DNA of 64,000 nucleotides from Tildeniella nuda ZEHNDER 1965/U140 (GTDB lineage Bacteria; Cyanobacteriota; Cyanobacteriia; Leptolyngbyales; Leptolyngbyaceae): NCBI GenBank assembly GCA_019358895.1, contig JAHHIG010000003.1:1-64000 (forward strand), read 5' to 3'. The notes beneath the pieces were generated by a model. It was given only the letters and a program-made list of their open reading frames with translations, was not told the DNA's origin and searched no databases. Both the position numbers and the translations under genes were made by a program. The number at the start of each line of letters is the position of its first letter. Position 1 is the stretch's first letter. Below are positions 20,773-30,471 of the stretch, piece after piece.

Positions 20773-21504
20773 GTGGGACAGAAAATTCATCCAACTGGTT
20801 TCCGCCTGGGGATCACCCAAGAGCACCGCTCCTGCTGGTTTGGTGACCATAAGCGTTACCCCGAACTGCTGCAAGAAGATTACAAAATTCGTCGGTTTAT
20901 CGAGAAGAATCTCAGCAGCGCAGGAATCTCAGAAGTGCGAATCGAACGTAAAGCCGATCAAATCGATCTGGAAGTGCGAACGGCTCGCCCCGGCGTTGTG
21001 GTGGGTCGAGGTGGTGCTGGCATTGAATCGCTGCGCGTTAGCTTGCAAGAAGTTCTAGGTGGGGGCGATCGCCAAATTCGGATCAACGTCGTGGAAGTGG
21101 CGCGGGTTGATGCCGATGCTGCGCTGATTGGTGAATACATCGCTCAGCAGCTAGAACGACGGGTGTCGTTTCGTCGTGTGGTGCGTCAAGCGATTCAGCG
21201 CGCTCAACGGGCGGGCATCGAAGGCATCAAAGTGCAAGTAAGTGGTCGCCTTAACGGGGCAGAAATTGCCCGTCCTGAATGGACGCGTGAAGGTAGAGTG
21301 CCCCTGCATACCCTCAGGGCTGATATTGATTACGCTTACTGCACTGCTCAAACGATCTACGGCACTCTAGGCATTAAAGTCTGGATCTTTAAAGGCGAAA
21401 TTATCCCTGGGCAAGAGCAAGAGCCTGCTCCCACCAACAATCAGCCGCGCCGTCGTCAACAGCGTCGCCGTCAACAGTTTGAAGATCGATCGAATGAAGG
21501 ATAA
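20773..21504 (+). CDS. rpsC: 30S ribosomal protein S3
   Basis: S3 is at the mRNA entry pore and has helicase activity. The product is 243 residues. GTG at 20773 begins [14 protein letters not shown], with AGAGGA upstream. A KH domain contains the [11 protein letters not shown] loop, and the C-terminal domain has the conserved [21 protein letters not shown]. The C-terminal tail is Arg/Gln-rich. The last residues and stop (SNEG) fall inside a short AAGGATR repeat, so the end may have been reshaped by the repeat. Confidence 0.96.
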   Translation: MGQKIHPTGFRLGITQEHRSCWFGDHKRYPELLQEDYKIRRFIEKNLSSAGISEVRIERKADQIDLEVRTARPGVVVGRGGAGIESLRVSLQEVLGGGDRQIRINVVEVARVDADAALIGEYIAQQLERRVSFRRVVRQAIQRAQRAGIEGIKVQVSGRLNGAEIARPEWTREGRVPLHTLRADIDYAYCTAQTIYGTLGIKVWIFKGEIIPGQEQEPAPTNNQPRRRQQRRRQQFEDRSNEG

Positions 21505-21580
21505 AGGATGACGGATGAGGGACCAACAATCTCTCAAATCCCTGATTCCTGACTCCGGACTCCTGAATTCCCAAGGTATT
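21490..21580. repeat. Short repeats in the rpsC-rplP spacer
   Basis: GAAGGATAAAGGATGACGGATGAG-type heptamers start within the last codons of rpsC. They are followed by a pyrimidine block of TCCTGA and TCCGGA units that could pair back. No gene lies between rpsC and rplP. Confidence 0.6.
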
Positions 21581-21585
21581 GAGTC

Positions 21586-22005
21586 ATGTTAAGTCCAAGA
21601 AGAACAAAATTTCGGAAACAGCAGCGCGGACGGATGAGTGGTCTGGCAACCCGTGGTAACGAGCTTAACTTTGGTGAGTTTGGCTTACAGGCGCAAGAGC
21701 CTTCCTGGATTACAGCCCGCCAGATTGAAGCAAGCCGTCGTGCCATGACCCGCTACATCCGGCGGGGCGGCAAAATCTGGATTCGGATCTTTCCCGATAA
21801 GCCCATCACCATGCGACCCGCTGAAACTCGGATGGGTTCTGGTAAGGGTGCTCCCGAATTTTGGGTGGCAGTGGTTAAACCCGGTCGCATTATGTTTGAA
21901 ATTACTGGCGTGCCTGAGGCAACGGCAAGAGAAGCGATGCGTCTTGCCTCATTCAAGTTGCCGATCAAAACCAAGTTCATCACCCGTCAAACGGAGGAGT
22001 CCTAA
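21586..22005 (+). CDS. rplP: 50S ribosomal protein L16
   Basis: L16 organises the A-site tRNA and the central protuberance. The product is 139 residues. The start [17 protein letters not shown] is standard, with the conserved [21 protein letters not shown] near residue 78. AAGG lies 9 bases before the ATG, just beyond the repeat block. The stop is 3 bases before rpmC. Confidence 0.97.
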   Translation: MLSPRRTKFRKQQRGRMSGLATRGNELNFGEFGLQAQEPSWITARQIEASRRAMTRYIRRGGKIWIRIFPDKPITMRPAETRMGSGKGAPEFWVAVVKPGRIMFEITGVPEATAREAMRLASFKLPIKTKFITRQTEES

Positions 22006-22008
22006 ATC

Positions 22009-22224
22009 ATGCCTCTTCCCAAAATTAGTGAAGTCCGCGATTTGAGTGATCAAGAGCTAACGGAACAGATTGTAGCCACGAAACGCCAATTGTTTGAGCT
22101 GCGTTTTCAGAAAGGTACTCGACAGTTAGAGAAGTCTCACCGCTTTAAACACACCCGCCACCGTTTAGCGCAACTGCTAACGCTTGAGAACGAACGGAAG
22201 CTTACTTCAAAGGATGAAGGCTAA
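22009..22224 (+). CDS. rpmC: 50S ribosomal protein L29
   Basis: L29 is a small two-helix protein at the tunnel exit beside L23. The product is 71 residues. The core SDQELTEQIVATKRQLFELRFQKGTRQLEKSHRFKHTRHRLAQLLT is typical. The final SKDEG and stop are encoded by the first unit of a GATGAAGGCTAA-type repeat. GGAGG lies upstream, inside the end of rplP. Confidence 0.95.
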   Translation: MPLPKISEVRDLSDQELTEQIVATKRQLFELRFQKGTRQLEKSHRFKHTRHRLAQLLTLENERKLTSKDEG

Positions 22225-22320
22225 AGGCTAAGGGCTAAAAACGGTTGGGGATCATCAGCGATCCGCTGCTAATCAACTCCCCTCAAGAACGCTTTATCCT
22301 TCATCTTTTATCCTTTATCC
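22213..22320. repeat. STRR block forming a hairpin between rpmC and rpsQ
   Basis: Tandem AAGGCTA units begin inside rpmC. Further on, pyrimidine units of TTATCCT type repeat before rpsQ. GATGAAGG (22213-22220) is complementary to CCTTCATC (22298-22305), so the transcript can fold the whole spacer into a stem-loop. Confidence 0.65.
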
Positions 22321-22338
22321 TTTTTCCGGAGACATCCC

Positions 22339-22590
22339 ATGGCAGTAAAAGAGAGAGTTGGCTTAGTCGTCAGCGACAAGATGGAAAAAACGATCGTGGT
22401 GGCAGTGGAAAGCCGTTCTGCTCATCCCAAATACGGCAAAATTGTGGCGCGAACTAAGCGCTATAAGGCACACGACGAAGAGAACAAATGCCATGTGGGC
22501 GATCGCGTCCGCATTCAGGAAACGAGACCGCTAAGTGCTACAAAGCGCTGGATCGTGACCGACGTTATTACTACAGCGGCTCAAGCATAG
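22339..22590 (+). CDS. rpsQ: 30S ribosomal protein S17
   Basis: S17 is a primary 16S rRNA-binding OB-fold protein. The product is 83 residues. The [19 protein letters not shown] opening and the [19 protein letters not shown] motif are family hallmarks. CCGGAGA precedes the ATG by 7 bases, after the repeat-filled spacer. It is 12 bases from rplN. Confidence 0.97.
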   Translation: MAVKERVGLVVSDKMEKTIVVAVESRSAHPKYGKIVARTKRYKAHDEENKCHVGDRVRIQETRPLSATKRWIVTDVITTAAQA

Positions 22591-22602
22591 TCGGAGGAAT
22601 CC

Positions 22603-22971
22603 ATGATCCAACAAGAGTCTTACTTGAATGTGGCTGACAACAGCGGTGCACGTAAGCTGATGTGTATCCGTGTCATTGGTGGCGGTAATCGCCGCTATGG
22701 CGGTGTTGGTGACATTATTATTGCGGTCGTCAAAGATGCGATCCCCAATATGGCAGTCAAAAAATCTGACGTGGTGCGTGCTGTAATTGTGCGAACTCGT
22801 AAGGGTCTCCGTCGCGACAGCGGCATGAGCATTCGTTTTGACGACAACGCTGCCGTATTAATTAATAACGATGGGAATCCCAGGGGCACACGGGTGTTCG
22901 GTCCGGTTGCCCGTGAGCTACGCGATAAAAACTTTACTAAAATTGTCTCCCTCGCGCCGGAGGTACTGTAA
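22603..22971 (+). CDS. rplN: 50S ribosomal protein L14
   Basis: L14 forms inter-subunit bridge B8. The product is 122 residues starting [24 protein letters not shown]. The [24 protein letters not shown]-terminus is highly conserved. CGGAGGA lies 5 bases before the ATG. The stop TAA shares one base with the rplX ATG (TAATG). Confidence 0.97.
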   Translation: MIQQESYLNVADNSGARKLMCIRVIGGGNRRYGGVGDIIIAVVKDAIPNMAVKKSDVVRAVIVRTRKGLRRDSGMSIRFDDNAAVLINNDGNPRGTRVFGPVARELRDKNFTKIVSLAPEVL

Positions 22972-23318
22972 TGGCACACGTTAAATCAACTGCAATCCGC
23001 CACAAGCTGCACGTCAAAAAGGGCGACACCGTTCAAATTATTGCTGGCAGCGATAAAGGCAAAGTAGGCGAAGTACTGCAAACACTGCCTAAAACGAGCA
23101 AAGTGGTTGTTAAGGGTGTCAATATTCGCACCAAGCACGTTAAACCTCAGCAGGAAGGCGAATCTGGACAGATCGTTACCAGCGAAGCGCCAATCCATAG
23201 CTCCAATGTGATGCTTTACTCTGAGAAACAAAAAGTTGCCAGCCGCGTTTGTTACACCGTTGATGCTGACGGTCGCAAAGTACGGATGCTCAAGAAGACT
23301 GGCGAAACTATCGACTAG
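22971..23318 (+). CDS. rplX: 50S ribosomal protein L24
   Basis: L24 is an assembly-initiator protein with a KOW motif ([22 protein letters not shown] near residue 17). The product is 115 residues. The start overlaps the rplN stop, indicating coupling. GGAGG lies within rplN upstream. The C-terminal domain holds a [19 protein letters not shown] segment typical of bacterial L24. Confidence 0.96.
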   Translation: MAHVKSTAIRHKLHVKKGDTVQIIAGSDKGKVGEVLQTLPKTSKVVVKGVNIRTKHVKPQQEGESGQIVTSEAPIHSSNVMLYSEKQKVASRVCYTVDADGRKVRMLKKTGETID

Positions 23319-23445
23319 GTAAGGTTGTTAGCAATTAGTTGCTAGTTGTTGGTCAGAATAAAGCCCTTTAGTCCAGGCTTTACCCACTTACAACTTACGT
23401 CTCAATACCTCACAACCAAGAGCCAACGACTAAAAACTGTTTATT
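23319..23445. repeat. STRR block between rplX and rplE
   Basis: Units related to TTAGTTG and TAGTTGT at the 5' side are complementary to CAACGACTAA at the 3' side, so the spacer can form a long imperfect hairpin. No gene lies here, and a good ribosome-binding site for rplE is kept downstream. Confidence 0.6.
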
Positions 23446-23484
23446 TCCCTGACCCAGCCCAGGGGCGCTGAAGGAACGACGACT

Positions 23485-24030
23485 ATGGCAGAACGACTCA
23501 AGACTCATTATCAAGAAAAGATTGTTCCAAAGCTGATGGAACAGTTTAGCTACGCCAACATTCACCAGGTTCCCAAAGTGATCAAGGTGACTGTGAATCG
23601 AGGGATGGGTGAAGCCGCTCAAAATGCAAAGGCACTAGAAGCATCATTGGCTGAAATCAGCTTAATCACGGGGCAAAAGCCCGTTGTTACACGAGCCAAA
23701 AAGGCGATCGCTGGTTTCAAGATTCGTCAGGGTATGCCCGTTGGCATCATGGTGACGCTTCGGTCGGGACGCATGTACGCTTTTCTTGATCGTCTCATCA
23801 ACCTCACTCTGCCACGGATTCGAGATTTTCGCGGGATCAGCCCCAAAAGCTTTGACGGACGGGGAAATTACACATTGGGCTTGCGCGAACAGCTCATTTT
23901 TCCAGAAGTTGAATACGACAGCGTTGACCAGGTACGTGGGATGGACATTTCAATCATTACCACTGCAAACACCGATGAGGAGGGTCGCGCCTTGCTGAAA
24001 GAACTGGGCATGCCCTTCCGGGATAACTAA
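23485..24030 (+). CDS. rplE: 50S ribosomal protein L5
   Basis: L5 binds 5S rRNA in the central protuberance. The product is 181 residues. Conserved segments are [37 protein letters not shown] and [27 protein letters not shown] precedes the ATG. As usual in cyanobacteria, no rpsN follows, and rpsH comes next after 23 bases. Confidence 0.97.
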   Translation: MAERLKTHYQEKIVPKLMEQFSYANIHQVPKVIKVTVNRGMGEAAQNAKALEASLAEISLITGQKPVVTRAKKAIAGFKIRQGMPVGIMVTLRSGRMYAFLDRLINLTLPRIRDFRGISPKSFDGRGNYTLGLREQLIFPEVEYDSVDQVRGMDISIITTANTDEEGRALLKELGMPFRDN

Positions 24031-24053
24031 GGCAGCTTTATCAAGGGAAAACT

Positions 24054-24455
24054 ATGGCGGCACACGACACTATTTCAGACATGCTGACGCGGATTCGGAA
24101 TGCGAACCTGGCACGTCACCAAACAACCGAGGTTCCATCAACCAAGATGACCCGCAGTATTGCCAAGGTTTTGAAGGATGAAGGCTTCATTGCCGACTTT
24201 GCCGAAGCAGGCGAGGGCATTAAGCAAAATTTGGTCATCGCGCTGAAGTATAGAGGCAAAACGAAGCGACCCATCATCACAACCCTGCGACGCGTTAGCA
24301 AACCAGGCTTTCGGGTTTACTCCAACCGACGGGAATTGCCACGAGTATTGGGTGGGATTGGTATTGCCATCATCTCTACCTCAAGTGGGATTATGACCGA
24401 TCGCGAAGCACGTCGAACTGGGTTAGGTGGCGAAGTGCTTTGCTACATCTGGTAA
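24054..24455 (+). CDS. rpsH: 30S ribosomal protein S8
   Basis: S8 binds helix 21 of 16S rRNA and represses the spc operon in E. coli. The product is 133 residues. The [18 protein letters not shown] opening and the [27 protein letters not shown]-terminus are diagnostic. AAGGGAAAA lies before the ATG. A short spacer with TTAG/CTAA repeats separates it from rplF. Confidence 0.97.
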   Translation: MAAHDTISDMLTRIRNANLARHQTTEVPSTKMTRSIAKVLKDEGFIADFAEAGEGIKQNLVIALKYRGKTKRPIITTLRRVSKPGFRVYSNRRELPRVLGGIGIAIISTSSGIMTDREARRTGLGGEVLCYIW

Positions 24456-24532
24456 GCCAGTGGTCACTCTTTGGCGCTTAGTTTTTAGATCACTAAACAG
24501 CTAATCACTGTTTCAAGTAGGAGTAGTCAGTT

Positions 24533-25072
24533 ATGTCTCGTATCGGCAAGCGCCCCATTGATATTCCCGGTAAAGTGACTATAGACATTGATGGGCAGTC
24601 TGTCACAGTGAAGGGACCGAAAGGTGAGCTTTCTAGAGTCTTACCCGGTGAAGTTGCGATCGTCCAGGAAGGAGAAACCCTCCTCGTCACTCGTCAAGAC
24701 GAATCCCGTGCAGCGCGGCAGCGTCATGGTCTCTGCCGTACCCTCGTTGCCAATATGGTCGAAGGAGTCTCACAAGGGTTTCAGCGCCGTCTTGAGATTC
24801 AAGGCGTTGGCTACCGTGCCCAGGTTCAGGGTCGGAATTTAATCCTAAACGTCGGCTACAGCAAACCTGTTGAGCTAGAGCCTCCGGCTGGTATCCAGGT
24901 GGCTGTAGAAGGCAACACTAATGTGGTTGTGAGCGGCATTGATAAAGAAATCGTCGGCAACACGGCAGCTCGGATTCGCGCTGTACGTCCGCCAGAACCT
25001 TATAAAGGCAAGGGTATTCGCTATGCCGGTGAAGCGGTAAGACGCAAAGTTGGTAAGGCAGGGAAGAAGTAA
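24533..25072 (+). CDS. rplF: 50S ribosomal protein L6
   Basis: L6 lies near the factor-binding site. The product is 179 residues with the standard MSRIGKRPI start, two internally similar domains, and the signature [15 protein letters not shown] near the C-terminus. GTAGGAG is 9 bases before the ATG. It is separated by 2 bases from rplR. Confidence 0.97.
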   Translation: MSRIGKRPIDIPGKVTIDIDGQSVTVKGPKGELSRVLPGEVAIVQEGETLLVTRQDESRAARQRHGLCRTLVANMVEGVSQGFQRRLEIQGVGYRAQVQGRNLILNVGYSKPVELEPPAGIQVAVEGNTNVVVSGIDKEIVGNTAARIRAVRPPEPYKGKGIRYAGEAVRRKVGKAGKK

Positions 25073-25074
25073 TC

Positions 25075-25437
25075 ATGAAATTAACTCGTAAAGAATCAAC
25101 ACGTCGTCGTCATAGTCGGGTGCGTCGTCGCGTCATTGGAACCTCAGAGCGACCTCGTTTAGCGGTTTTTCGCTCAAATCACCACATTTATGCTCAAGTA
25201 ATCGATGACACGCAGCATCATACGCTGGCAGCGGCTTCTACGCTTGATCCAGATCTGAAGGTCGCTTTGGACTCTGGGTCAAACTGTGATGCTTCGATCG
25301 AAGTCGGAAAGCTGGTTGCCCAACGAACCTTAGCAAAGGGTATCAAGCAGGTTGTCTTCGATCGCGGCGGCAGCCTCTACCATGGTCGCGTCAAGGCATT
25401 AGCTGATGCCGCTCGTGAAGCTGGACTCGTTTTCTAA
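25075..25437 (+). CDS. rplR: 50S ribosomal protein L18
   Basis: L18 carries 5S rRNA into the large subunit with L5. The product is 120 residues. The basic N-terminus [36 protein letters not shown] and the C-terminal [24 protein letters not shown] are typical. Its ribosome-binding site lies inside the end of rplF. Confidence 0.97.
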   Translation: MKLTRKESTRRRHSRVRRRVIGTSERPRLAVFRSNHHIYAQVIDDTQHHTLAAASTLDPDLKVALDSGSNCDASIEVGKLVAQRTLAKGIKQVVFDRGGSLYHGRVKALADAAREAGLVF

Positions 25438-25440
25438 CGA

Positions 25441-25502
25441 TTGTTAGCTGTTAGCAACTAGCTGTCAGCAACTAACAACTAATGTCTAGCAATTAACAAC
25501 TT
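25441..25502. repeat. STRR hairpin between rplR and rpsE
   Basis: Repeats of TTAGCAACTA and ACTAACA type fill the spacer. TTGTTAG (25441-25447) pairs perfectly with CTAACAA (25472-25478), and further internal pairing is possible. The rpsE ribosome-binding site TTGGAG follows immediately. Confidence 0.75.
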
Positions 25503-25511
25503 GGAGTAGAT

Positions 25512-26033
25512 ATGGCAAAGGGTCGTAAAAGTCCGAAGAGTCGGGAAAAAGAAACAGATTGGCAAGAGCGAGTGGTTCAAATCCGTCGCGTTACCAAGGT
25601 CGTTAAAGGCGGTAAAAAGCTTAGCTTTCGAGCGATCGTCGTTATTGGTAATGAGAAGGGTCAAGTCGGCGTTGGCGTAGGCAAAGCTAGTGATGTCATT
25701 GGGGCTGTCAAAAAGGGAGTTGCCGACGGTAAGAAACATCTGGTTGATGTACCGCTCACCAAGTCCAATTCCATTCCTCATCCTGCTAATGGTACTGGCG
25801 GTGGTGCCAAGATCATGATGCGCCCAGCAGCGCCTGGTACAGGTGTAATTGCCGGGGGAGCCGTTCGCACAGTCTTGGAGCTTGCAGGCGTTCGCAACGT
25901 TCTGGCAAAACAGCTCGGTTCTGGCAACCCTCTGAACAATGCAAGAGCCACTGTTAACGCGCTTGAAACGCTACGCACGTTTGCTGATGTGGCTGAAGAG
26001 CGTGGCATTCCTATCGAGAACCTCTACGCCTGA
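25512..26033 (+). CDS. rpsE: 30S ribosomal protein S5
   Basis: S5 acts at the mRNA entry site and in decoding fidelity. The product is 173 residues. The double-stranded-RNA-like N-terminal domain ([30 protein letters not shown]) and the C-terminal [21 protein letters not shown] segment are conserved. TTGGAG lies 6 bases before the ATG, beyond the repeat hairpin. Confidence 0.97.
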   Translation: MAKGRKSPKSREKETDWQERVVQIRRVTKVVKGGKKLSFRAIVVIGNEKGQVGVGVGKASDVIGAVKKGVADGKKHLVDVPLTKSNSIPHPANGTGGGAKIMMRPAAPGTGVIAGGAVRTVLELAGVRNVLAKQLGSGNPLNNARATVNALETLRTFADVAEERGIPIENLYA

Positions 26034-26039
26034 GTAGCG

Positions 26040-26092
26040 GTTAGTTTTTAGCTTTAGCAGTTAGATGCTGAACTTAATACCTAAAAACTAAC
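26040..26092. repeat. Perfect 12-bp inverted repeat between rpsE and rplO
   Basis: GTTAGTTTTTAG (26040-26051) is exactly complementary to CTAAAAACTAAC (26081-26092), with 29 bases between. The sequence belongs to the same TTAGTTG repeat family as the other spacers and would form a stable hairpin in the polycistronic mRNA. Confidence 0.85.
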
Positions 26093-26120
26093 AACCAATC
26101 ACTAGCAACTGGATAAGACT

Positions 26121-26585
26121 ATGAGACTGGATGACATTGCACCACAAGATGGTTCCAAAAAACGCTCTCGGCGAGTTGGTCGGGGGATAGCGGCTGGTCA
26201 AGGGGCAAGCTGTGGCTTTGGTATGCGGGGGCAGAAATCGCGATCGGGTCGTCCAACTCGTCCTGGCTTTGAAGGTGGTCAGATGCCGCTTTACCGTCGC
26301 CTACCAAAGTTGAAGCACTTTCCACTCATTAATCGCACAAGTTACACCATCATTAATGTTGGTGCATTGTCTTCGCTGGCTGCGAGTACGGAAGTAACGC
26401 TCACATCACTTCTTGAGGCGGGTATTGTGACTAGCGATGACGGTCCTCTGAAACTCCTTGGTGATGGCGAGGTAACAGTGCCATTGACGGTTCACGCAGC
26501 TGCTTTTAGTGCGTCTGCTCGCGCTAAGATTGAAGCAGCTAAAGGGACTTGTGAATTGCTTGGCGCTGGCTCAGTCGCTATGTAG
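26121..26585 (+). CDS. rplO: 50S ribosomal protein L15
   Basis: L15 is a late-assembly 23S-binding protein. The product is 154 residues. The Gly/Arg-rich N-terminus ([27 protein letters not shown], then [16 protein letters not shown]) is typical. L30 (rpmD) is not encoded upstream, as in other cyanobacteria. It is followed by secY after 126 bases. Confidence 0.96.
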   Translation: MRLDDIAPQDGSKKRSRRVGRGIAAGQGASCGFGMRGQKSRSGRPTRPGFEGGQMPLYRRLPKLKHFPLINRTSYTIINVGALSSLAASTEVTLTSLLEAGIVTSDDGPLKLLGDGEVTVPLTVHAAAFSASARAKIEAAKGTCELLGAGSVAM

Positions 26586-26711
26586 TACTGGGTTCCGTTC
26601 GTTTTCATGGCTGGCTACTTTGCTGTCAGTATTGGCAATGGCTTGAACGAACAGGCAAAACAGCCCACAGACTTCTGCAACTGAACGACGTACACGTAGA
26701 GGAACTGCTCC

Positions 26712-28019
26712 ATGGATAGTGGTCGAGATAGAACGCCAAGTGCTCAGGAAACATTCGCCCAGATGGCGCAGGCTGCTGGTTTACGAGGTCGTATCCTCCT
26801 TACCATCGGCATGCTGATTTTGATTCGTTTGGGGATGTTTTTGCCGCTGCCAGGGATTGACCGAGCGGCGTTTAGTCAAAGTATTCAAAACAGCCCCCTC
26901 ATTGGGTTCTTGGATGTATTCTCAGGTGGCGGTATTGCTGCGCTGGGGATCTTTGCTCTAGGCATTCTGCCCTATATCAATGCGTCTATTATTCTTCAGC
27001 TATTAACGTCTGCGCTTCCGGCACTTGAGAACTTACAGAAGAATGAAGGTGAAGCGGGTCGTCGCAAAATTTCGCAGATCACCCGCTATGTCTCTCTAGG
27101 GTGGGCGATCGTTCAAAGTATTGGTATTGCCGTCTGGGTTCGTCCCTATGCTGAAGGTTGGGGACCTTTGTTCATCACGCAAACGGTTCTAGCGTTGACA
27201 GCAGGTTCCATGTTCGTGATGTGGGTCGGCGAACTGATCACTGAGCGGGGCATTGGCAACGGCGCATCCTTACTTATTTTCGTCAATATCGTTTCTAGCT
27301 TACCGACTTCTGTTGGTCAAACTTTGGAACTGGCGCAGAGCGGCGATCGCAACGTGGTCAGTGGTGTTGTGATGCTGCTCGTTGTGTTTCTAGTGATGAT
27401 TGTCGGCATTGTCTTCGTCCAGGAAGGAAACCGTCGCATTCCAATCATTTCAGCTCGTCGCCAAGTCGGACGACGCACCTACATGGAGCGTAACAGCTAC
27501 TTGCCACTACGACTGAACCAGGGGGGGGTCATGCCAATCATTTTTGCCTCCGCAGTGCTGGTTCTACCCATAACACTGGCTCAGTTTACAAAAAACGATC
27601 TCGCGATACAGGTGGCTAACTATCTCAGCCCCAATGGCAACGCTCCGTGGGTTCACGCAGCACTCTACCTGCTCTTAATCCTCTTTTTTAGCTACTTTTA
27701 TGCGTCTCTGGTCGTCAACCCTGTAGATATGTCTCAAAATCTGAAGAAGATGGGAGCCAGCATTCCAGGTATTCGTCCAGGCAAAGCGACGAGTGATTAT
27801 ATTGGGCGTGTCTTAAATCGCCTCACGTTTCTAGGTGCTATCTTTCTGGGTCTGGTGGCGATTGTGCCTACCGCTGTGGAGGGCGCTACCAACGTGAGGA
27901 CGTTTCAAGGTATTGGGGCAACGTCCTTGCTGATTCTCGTGGGTGTGGCGATCGACACGGCAAAACAAGTTCAAACTTATGTCATCTCCCAACGCTATGA
28001 AGGGATGGTGAAACAATAG
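26712..28019 (+). CDS. secY: Protein translocase subunit SecY
   Basis: SecY is the channel of the Sec translocon in plasma and thylakoid membranes. The product is 435 residues with ten predicted membrane helices. Recognisable segments are [10 protein letters not shown] after helix 1, the plug region [33 protein letters not shown], the cytosolic loop QEGNRRIPI, and the [11 protein letters not shown] segment. AGGAAC precedes the ATG. The stop TAG overlaps the GTG start of adk by one base (TAGTG). Confidence 0.97.
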   Translation: MDSGRDRTPSAQETFAQMAQAAGLRGRILLTIGMLILIRLGMFLPLPGIDRAAFSQSIQNSPLIGFLDVFSGGGIAALGIFALGILPYINASIILQLLTSALPALENLQKNEGEAGRRKISQITRYVSLGWAIVQSIGIAVWVRPYAEGWGPLFITQTVLALTAGSMFVMWVGELITERGIGNGASLLIFVNIVSSLPTSVGQTLELAQSGDRNVVSGVVMLLVVFLVMIVGIVFVQEGNRRIPIISARRQVGRRTYMERNSYLPLRLNQGGVMPIIFASAVLVLPITLAQFTKNDLAIQVANYLSPNGNAPWVHAALYLLLILFFSYFYASLVVNPVDMSQNLKKMGASIPGIRPGKATSDYIGRVLNRLTFLGAIFLGLVAIVPTAVEGATNVRTFQGIGATSLLILVGVAIDTAKQVQTYVISQRYEGMVKQ

Positions 28020-28567
28020 TGGCACGTCTTATTTTTCTCGGTGCTCCTGGAGCGGGTAAGGGAACCCAGGCAAAAGCACTAGCAGCCTGGGGGCAGATTC
28101 CGCATATTTCCACTGGCGAGATTTTGCGAGGGGCAGTGTCTCAGCAAACGACCCTAGGGCTAAAAGCTCAGTCATATATGGATCAAGGCAATCTTGTACC
28201 CGACCAGCTCGTCATTGCCTTAATCAAAGAGCGCTTGAGTCAACCGGATGCTGAAAAAGGTTGGATCTTGGATGGTTTTCCTCGTAACGAGGCTCAGGCA
28301 GCGTTTCTAGATCAGCTGCTGGTTGAAATCGATCAAGACTACAGTTATGCCGTTAATTTAGAGGTTCCTGATGATGTACTCGTACAGCGAATGTTGGGGC
28401 GTGGACGGCAGGATGATACTGAAGCAGTGATTCGACGGCGTTTACAGGTCTATCACGAGCAAACCGCTCCCTTGATCGACTTTTATCAGATTCGACACAA
28501 GCTAATGTCGATCGATGGCAATATCCCACCAGAGACAGTTACAGATAAACTTAAAAGTCTTCTTTAA
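28019..28567 (+). CDS. adk: Adenylate kinase (short form)
   Basis: This cytosolic enzyme converts AMP + ATP to 2 ADP. The product is 182 residues. The P-loop [12 protein letters not shown] is at residues 7-18, ISTGEILR is the AMP-binding segment, and DGFPRN is at about 82. Then comes GRGRQDD, the short lid of the small adenylate kinase type that lacks the zinc-binding LID insert and is usual in cyanobacteria. The start is GTG, coupled to secY. Methionine aminopeptidase, often next in other bacteria, is absent. Confidence 0.96.
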   Translation: MARLIFLGAPGAGKGTQAKALAAWGQIPHISTGEILRGAVSQQTTLGLKAQSYMDQGNLVPDQLVIALIKERLSQPDAEKGWILDGFPRNEAQAAFLDQLLVEIDQDYSYAVNLEVPDDVLVQRMLGRGRQDDTEAVIRRRLQVYHEQTAPLIDFYQIRHKLMSIDGNIPPETVTDKLKSLL

Positions 28568-28835
28568 CGATCGTTATTATGCGCGTCGCGTTTAAGGAGA
28601 AGCCGAATCGCTCTAACCAGTACCAGCTCAATGATTAGAAAATCGTTCAAGCCTATCGATACTAAGCGGAATGCTTACAGCCCACTGTCATGTCAGACCT
28701 CATAAGCGGAGGTTTCATCACTCGTACTCTAGATACGCTGTGTTCAGAACAAATGTTTTAGACTCAAAGAAGGAATGAGCACAAAACTAGCCTCATCCCT
28801 AAGATGCGATAGTCGTTGATTTAAAGGAGACCAAA

Positions 28836-29063
28836 TTGTCAAAACAAGATCTGATTGAGATGGAGGGAACGGTGACTGAGTCACTACCAAACGCTATGTT
28901 TCGAGTCAAGCTAGACAATGAGTTCAATGTTTTAGCTCACATCTCTGGCAAGATTCGACGTAATTACATCAAAATCTTACCCGGCGATCGAGTCAAGGTA
29001 GAATTGACCCCCTACGATTTAACTAAAGGTCGCATCACCTATCGGTTACGCAACAAAAAATAG
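28836..29063 (+). CDS. infA: Translation initiation factor IF-1
   Basis: IF-1 binds the 30S A site and assists IF-2 and IF-3. The product is 75 residues, an OB fold: [53 protein letters not shown]-type core, closing in ITYRLRNKK. It begins at TTG 28836, preceded by an excellent AAAGGAGA site 5 bases away. The 268-base spacer upstream may hold an internal promoter. Confidence 0.95.
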   Translation: MSKQDLIEMEGTVTESLPNAMFRVKLDNEFNVLAHISGKIRRNYIKILPGDRVKVELTPYDLTKGRITYRLRNKK

Positions 29064-29190
29064 ATGCGCTCTCAAAGCTATACGTCCTTGTCAAGATCAT
29101 TGAGATGGCTCAAAGCATTTCAAGAAGAGTTTGACAATTTCTACTAAAGCTTGATATGATAATATGTTTGTAACAGTGGCGAGATGAGGC

Positions 29191-29304
29191 ATGAAAGTTA
29201 GGGCATCGGTTCGTAAGATCTGTGAGAAATGTCGCGTTATTCGTCGTCGTGGCAGGGTTATGGTGATTTGCCCAAACCCGAAGCATAAGCAGCGTCAAGG
29301 ATAA
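29191..29304 (+). CDS. rpmJ: 50S ribosomal protein L36
   Basis: The product is 37 residues, [20 protein letters not shown] and onward, ending HKQRQG. The zinc ligands are Cys11, Cys14 and Cys27 with His32, the C+ form. GATGAGG precedes the ATG at 29191. It lies between infA and rpsM as in most bacteria. Confidence 0.97.
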   Translation: MKVRASVRKICEKCRVIRRRGRVMVICPNPKHKQRQG

Positions 29305-29396
29305 GCAGTATTTTTTCGCGCTGCTAGCTGATAGACAAGGCAATGCTGGCAGGTAATGGGTGAGATTTTAGCAGTAGAAGACTGGGAGAGAAAAGC

Positions 29397-29780
29397 GTGG
29401 CACGGATTGCCGGAGTAGACTTACCTCGTGATAAGAGGATCGAGATTGGTCTGACCTATATTTACGGAATCGGACTTACCCGTTCTAAAGACGTTTTGAA
29501 AGCAACTGGTGTCAACCCAGATATCCGCGTTAAGGATCTGAGTGACGCTGATGTTTCGTTGCTGCGCGAAGAAGTTGAGGAGAACTACCAAATTGAGGGT
29601 GACTTGAGGCGACTCGAATCGATGAACATCAAGCGATTGATGGATATCGGTACGTACCGCGGTCGTCGTCATCGCCTAGGTCTTCCTGTTCGCGGTCAAC
29701 GAACTCGCACTAACGCTCGTACTCGGCGCGGTGGTCGTCGCACTGTCGCTGGTAAGAAAAAGGCACCTAGTAAGAAGTAG
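29397..29780 (+). CDS. rpsM: 30S ribosomal protein S13
   Basis: S13 is in the 30S head and contacts P-site tRNA and L5. The product is 127 residues. The start is GTG at 29397 ([26 protein letters not shown]), with GGGAG upstream. The helix-turn-helix region and the basic tail [24 protein letters not shown] are intact. Confidence 0.97.
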   Translation: MARIAGVDLPRDKRIEIGLTYIYGIGLTRSKDVLKATGVNPDIRVKDLSDADVSLLREEVEENYQIEGDLRRLESMNIKRLMDIGTYRGRRHRLGLPVRGQRTRTNARTRRGGRRTVAGKKKAPSKK

Positions 29781-29925
29781 TCGCCTTCAGTGGTTTTACA
29801 TTCAAAGAAGTGGCTTTGCATGGTCTGCAAGTGTATGTCTCGATCATATCGGCAATCGATTTGCCAGTACTGACTTTCATTGCACGTTTAGCCAACTAAG
29901 TTAACACCCAATTAGAGAACCGATC

Positions 29926-30321
29926 ATGGCGCGACAACCAGCTCGAAAAACCGGAGCACGTAAGCAGAAGAAAAATGTACCAAGTGGTGTAGCTTACATT
30001 CAATCTACCTTTAACAACACGATCGTGACGATCTCAGACACCAATGGTGAGGTCATTTCATGGGCATCTGCTGGCTCAAGTGGCTTTAAAGGTGCTAAGA
30101 AGGGAACTCCTTTTGCAGCGCAGACTGCTGCCGAGAGCGCTGCGCGCAGAGCCTCAGATCAAGGTATGCGTCAACTTGAAGTAATGGTAAGTGGTCCGGG
30201 TGCTGGTAGAGAAACGGCAATCCGTGCCCTTCAAGGCTCTGGATTAGAGATTACATTGATCCGCGATGTAACACCTATTCCACACAACGGATGTCGTCCT
30301 CCAAAGCGTCGCCGCGTTTAA
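29926..30321 (+). CDS. rpsK: 30S ribosomal protein S11
   Basis: S11 is on the platform near the mRNA exit. The product is 131 residues. The conserved [46 protein letters not shown]-type core and the [16 protein letters not shown]-terminus are present. rpsD does not follow, and rpoA is next, which is the cyanobacterial arrangement. Confidence 0.97.
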   Translation: MARQPARKTGARKQKKNVPSGVAYIQSTFNNTIVTISDTNGEVISWASAGSSGFKGAKKGTPFAAQTAAESAARRASDQGMRQLEVMVSGPGAGRETAIRALQGSGLEITLIRDVTPIPHNGCRPPKRRRV

Positions 30322-30471
30322 GCGGAGCTGGCTCAATGCGGATAGTTCAGGACCGCTTGAGAATCGTGACGTTAGAAAACGGCTCTACCTGACAGTCCAC
30401 AGAAAATTTGTACGTTCAAAGTTAGGTCAGTAAGGCGTTTGCCTTTCACTAAGAAGCGGAGAGGTTGCTAC

